Source of the DNA: CAZLBV01 sp964557845 | GTDB lineage: Bacteria; Acidobacteriota; Aminicenantia; Aminicenantales; Aminicenantaceae | Direction of reading: 5' to 3' | DNA length: 9,129 nucleotides | NCBI GenBank assembly: GCA_964557845.1 | Contig: CAZLBV010000016.1 | Location: 1-9,129 of the forward strand | In this document: piece by piece, positions 7,221 to 9,129 of the stretch | How positions within the stretch are numbered: position 1 is the stretch's first letter | Layout: every line of letters begins with the position of its first letter | Position numbers and translations under genes: made by a program | The notes under the pieces: generated by a model | Databases searched by the model: none | What the model was told of the DNA's origin: nothing | The model's input: the letters and a program-made list of their open reading frames with translations, nothing else

Positions 7221-7283
7221 AAACTTTTTTTATTATGTTTTTTTTGCATGAAATTTAAATATATTTTTACTTAGGAAAAAAGA

Positions 7284-8090
7284 ATGAAAAAAATTAGACA
7301 TCTTATTAATAAGTCCAAAGTGCTTTTTGTCATGACTGGATTTCTTGTATTTTCAATAAACTCAGATTATTCCTGGTCCATCCAGGATAACCTAAATGTT
7401 GAAAAGATAGTCGAAGAAGCTGCGGTCAGACTTGCCAATTATCCCCAATTAAAAGACTGGCAGGTTTCAGTGCTTTCGACGGCTTATAGGATGGATAAAA
7501 ACTGGGAACCGGAGAAAAAAACCATTGTCAGAAAAACAGTCACGGTTAGGGATAAAGATAGAACCGAGGACATCATAAGCGCGATCGAGATAGAAAAGGA
7601 AAAAACCAAGGATGTTACGGAGAAATTCAGGCAGGACGCCTTAAAAGAAAAGAGGAAACGTGAGGAAAGAAGAAACAAAGGTCAATTTGACAATGGAGGG
7701 GGTCGCAGAGAATTATCCATGGATGATATGTTTCCTTTTGGTGTTGAGGAACGTAAAAATTATATATTTAGACGTCTTAAAGACACAGAACTGGAGGGTA
7801 TTTCTGTTTTTATTCTGGAAACCAAGGCCAAAATGCGAACAGATAAATATTATGATGGAAAATACTATATAAGCAAGAATGATTATCAAGTTATTAAAGC
7901 TGAACTTCACCCTGCGAAAAATCCTTCGGTTCTCAAATTATTTGAAATGGAAGCTTATTTCCAGGTTATTCCAGGTGGATACTTTGTTTTACAAAAGACT
8001 AAGGTCAAGATTCATGTGGGGCTGGTTATAAAGAATATCCGGATGGATGCAGAAGAGGAATATTCTGATTATGTTGTGCTGGAAGAATAA
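7284..8090 (+). CDS. Secreted protein, possibly LolA-like (outer-membrane lipoprotein-sorting fold)
   Basis: The protein has 268 residues with a basic N-terminus and hydrophobic core (about 12-25), likely cut near residue 32, so it should be exported. The second half (158-263) resembles LolA-like beta-sheet proteins. It has YYDGKYYISKNDYQVIKAEL (189-208), an aromatic-rich strand, a sandwich-like alternation VIPGGYFVLQKTKVK, and a closing EEEYSDYVVLEE. Residues 83-132 are extremely charged and probably helical (EIEKEKTKDVTEKFRQDALK), then comes a glycine/asparagine-rich turn (134-140). This charged insert is unlike compact LolA. No enzyme motif is seen and no function is assigned. AGGA lies seven bases before the ATG. 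The gene follows the HAD gene by 63 bp of AT-rich DNA with T runs but no GC stem, so the two may be cotranscribed. It runs convergently with the kinase-like gene; the 18 bp between their stops holds no visible terminator. Confidence 0.78.
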   Translation: MKKIRHLINKSKVLFVMTGFLVFSINSDYSWSIQDNLNVEKIVEEAAVRLANYPQLKDWQVSVLSTAYRMDKNWEPEKKTIVRKTVTVRDKDRTEDIISAIEIEKEKTKDVTEKFRQDALKEKRKREERRNKGQFDNGGGRRELSMDDMFPFGVEERKNYIFRRLKDTELEGISVFILETKAKMRTDKYYDGKYYISKNDYQVIKAELHPAKNPSVLKLFEMEAYFQVIPGGYFVLQKTKVKIHVGLVIKNIRMDAEEEYSDYVVLEE

Positions 8091-8108
8091 AGCATAAAAT
8101 TGTTTGGA

Positions 8109-8930
8109 TCAATAGAGGACCTGGTCTTCTCCTCTCTCCTCGATCATTTCTTCTACTTCTTTCAAGATCATCTTTTTTCTTTGAAGGCAGGCGTTTCTTT
8201 CATCATAAGTCAAATAAGCAGCTGTCGCTTTTTTGATTTTTTCATAGGTGAGGTTTTTTAACTTGTCGATGAATTCTTTGGGGAGCTGCAGAAAATACAT
8301 GTCTCGTTTCATTCCGGTTTTTCCATAGATGAGTTGATCTACAAAAAATCGCTGGGTCCGGAAAGACCGGGAATGATCGATCAATATTAATCTCCAATCT
8401 TTGGTATAACGAATATTCTGTTGGCTGCGGTCTGTATTTGCAATCAGGCTGTCAAAAGCTCTCTGAAGATAAGTGGCTTTATCACAGGAATCCTTTTGTT
8501 CTGCAGGGATTTGTATTTTTTTCTTATTTCTTTCCAATTCGCTGATAGCCGTATCAATCCATAGCTGCAAAGAACCCTTTCTTCCACCCAATGTTCTCTC
8601 AACCGTTGGTGGAATCATATTTAGTCCCAAAATTTTGTCCAGTCTATAAGCAGCAATTTCCGCTTCCCACTTGTCAGTAATGCCGGCGCCAACACCGCTT
8701 GGCCTTTTCCAGACAGCATAAGCTTCTTTTTCAGCATTTCGCAGTAAAAGTTTTTTTGGTTTTGTCACACCTTCTCCAATGTTTTCACTGGAGATGATAT
8801 CCGCTGTTTTTAAAAAGTTTTCCCAATAAGTTCTTTCTTTTAATTCCTCAGGGGAAAACTGAGGCGATAGATCGTAAAAAAATGTTAGCACTAAAATAAA
8901 CAAAAATAAGAAGGATATGCTGAATTTCAT
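8109..8930 (-). CDS. Exported atypical kinase-like protein (PI3/4-kinase, HipA, FAM20-type fold suspected)
   Basis: The protein has 273 residues and begins with a strongly hydrophobic export or anchor segment (residues 4-19). The remainder reads like a small atypical kinase. It has a glycine-containing strand IGEGVTKPKKLLL (51-63), a lysine in the expected beta-3 position (K75, AVWKRP), and a helix glutamate in WEAEIAAYRLDKILGL (88-103, E91 best). A hinge-like stretch MIPPTVER is at 105-112. A catalytic-loop-like FDSLIANTDRSQQN (159-172) has D160, N165, D167, R168 and N172, and a metal-binding LIDHS is at 183-187 with D185. This order is known from PI3/4-kinase-related, HipA and FAM20 families. 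Which family it belongs to, and whether it is active outside the cytoplasm, I cannot tell. GAGGGG lies a few bases before the ATG. It appears to be transcribed alone from the promoter at 8946-8974. A pseudokinase is an alternative, although the key acids are present. Confidence 0.72.
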   Translation of the reverse strand: MKFSISFLFLFILVLTFFYDLSPQFSPEELKERTYWENFLKTADIISSENIGEGVTKPKKLLLRNAEKEAYAVWKRPSGVGAGITDKWEAEIAAYRLDKILGLNMIPPTVERTLGGRKGSLQLWIDTAISELERNKKKIQIPAEQKDSCDKATYLQRAFDSLIANTDRSQQNIRYTKDWRLILIDHSRSFRTQRFFVDQLIYGKTGMKRDMYFLQLPKEFIDKLKNLTYEKIKKATAAYLTYDERNACLQRKKMILKEVEEMIEERGEDQVLY

Positions 8931-8945
8931 TTTCCCCTCATTTAA

Positions 8946-8974
8946 TTTCTATCATAATGTTATTAGAGAGTCAA
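8946..8974 (-). promoter_or_regulatory. Candidate promoter of the kinase-like gene
   Basis: On the minus strand: TTGACT (8969-8974, five of six), a 17-bp spacer ending in TGA, and TAGAAA (8946-8951, four of six), which together make an extended -10. The start of transcription would fall near 8939, leaving only about nine bases before the ATG. That barely includes the GAGGGG ribosome site (8934-8939), so translation would start on a nearly leaderless message. Confidence 0.42.
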
Positions 8975-9061
8975 TTCACATATTTTACTGAAGTTCCCCC
9001 ATTTTTTTTAATCACAGAGCAAAAGGATGGAAAAGGATATGTATAAATCTCTCAGAAAGAC

Positions 9062-9090
9062 GTGGTTTTTCCCCAGCGAGGAAAAACCAC
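9062..9090. repeat. Perfect 11-bp inverted repeat (hairpin), function unknown
   Basis: GTGGTTTTTCC and GGAAAAACCAC (9062-9072 with 9080-9090) surround a seven-base loop. Neither strand has a T run following the stem, so it is not a standard intrinsic terminator, although it could stop or stabilise a transcript coming from the right. It lies outside any gene, about 130 bp upstream of the kinase-like gene. Confidence 0.7.
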
Positions 9091-9112
9091 TCCCATTCCT
9101 CACAGCACTCCC

Positions 9113-9129
9113 CTCGAGTTTCACTCGAG
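9113..9129. repeat. Second inverted repeat, cut by the window edge
   Basis: CTCGAGT and ACTCGAG (9113-9119 with 9123-9129) surround a three-base loop TTC. The last base of the window is the last base of the stem, so the repeat may be longer: the four C at 9109-9112 sit just outside it and would pair if G follows. With the hairpin at 9062-9090 it forms a tandem pair. Confidence 0.6.

Noticed and set aside
7221..7283. Possible terminator between the HAD gene and the LolA-like gene
   Set aside because: T runs are present, but no GC-containing stem precedes them on the plus strand.
8091..8108. Shared bidirectional terminator between the convergent genes
   Set aside because: The 18 bases contain no inverted repeat that could form a stem.
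9062..9090. Intrinsic terminator at the right-hand hairpin
   Set aside because: The stem is good, but no T run follows it on either strand, so it is listed only as an unexplained inverted repeat.

Overview
This 9.1-kb window carries seven complete protein genes, five on the minus strand and two on the plus strand. It has no RNA genes, CRISPR arrays or recognisable insertion sequences. Five of the seven proteins begin with a signal peptide or hydrophobic export segment. Two of these resemble periplasmic or outer-membrane-associated families (LolA-like and DUF4412-like), so I infer a Gram-negative, diderm bacterium. Base composition is moderate and leans to AT between genes. Putative promoters resemble the sigma-70 type, and several genes have strong AGGAGG or AAGGAG ribosome binding sites. 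The mix of an exported M3 peptidase, an exported C69 dipeptidase and several poorly described secreted proteins would fit an uncultured heterotroph such as Candidatus Aminicenantes or a neighbouring phylum. That assignment is a guess from gene style, not a demonstrated placement.

Layout. Bases 2-3902 (minus) form a two-gene operon: an exported C69 dipeptidase (first gene, 2148-3902), then a Dcp-type M3 peptidyl-dipeptidase (2-2146) whose ribosome binding site lies inside the last codons of the first gene. The operon has a good promoter at 4045-4073 and a leader of about 136 nt that contains possible Shine-Dalgarno-masking inverted repeats. Bases 4119-5282 (minus) are a self-contained transcription unit: a near-consensus promoter, a secreted DUF4412-like protein of unknown function, and a strong intrinsic terminator. 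Bases 5314-6348 (minus) encode a zinc-dependent sorbitol/xylitol-type dehydrogenase. It is divergent from a plus-strand HAD phosphatase/beta-phosphoglucomutase-like gene (6558-7220), which is followed by a secreted LolA-like protein (7284-8090). Bases 8109-8930 (minus) encode an exported protein that appears to have the core residues of an atypical kinase of the PI3/4-kinase, HipA and FAM20 type. The last 70 bases hold two perfect inverted repeats that no gene explains.

How the genes may work together. The two peptidases make sense as a pair that trims imported or extracellular oligopeptides to dipeptides and then to amino acids outside the cytoplasm. The dehydrogenase and HAD enzyme both suggest sugar or sugar-alcohol metabolism around a shared divergent control region, although a direct pathway link is inference. 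The three unassigned secreted proteins (DUF4412-like, LolA-like and kinase-like) are the least explained part of the window. The secreted kinase-like protein is the most interesting of them.
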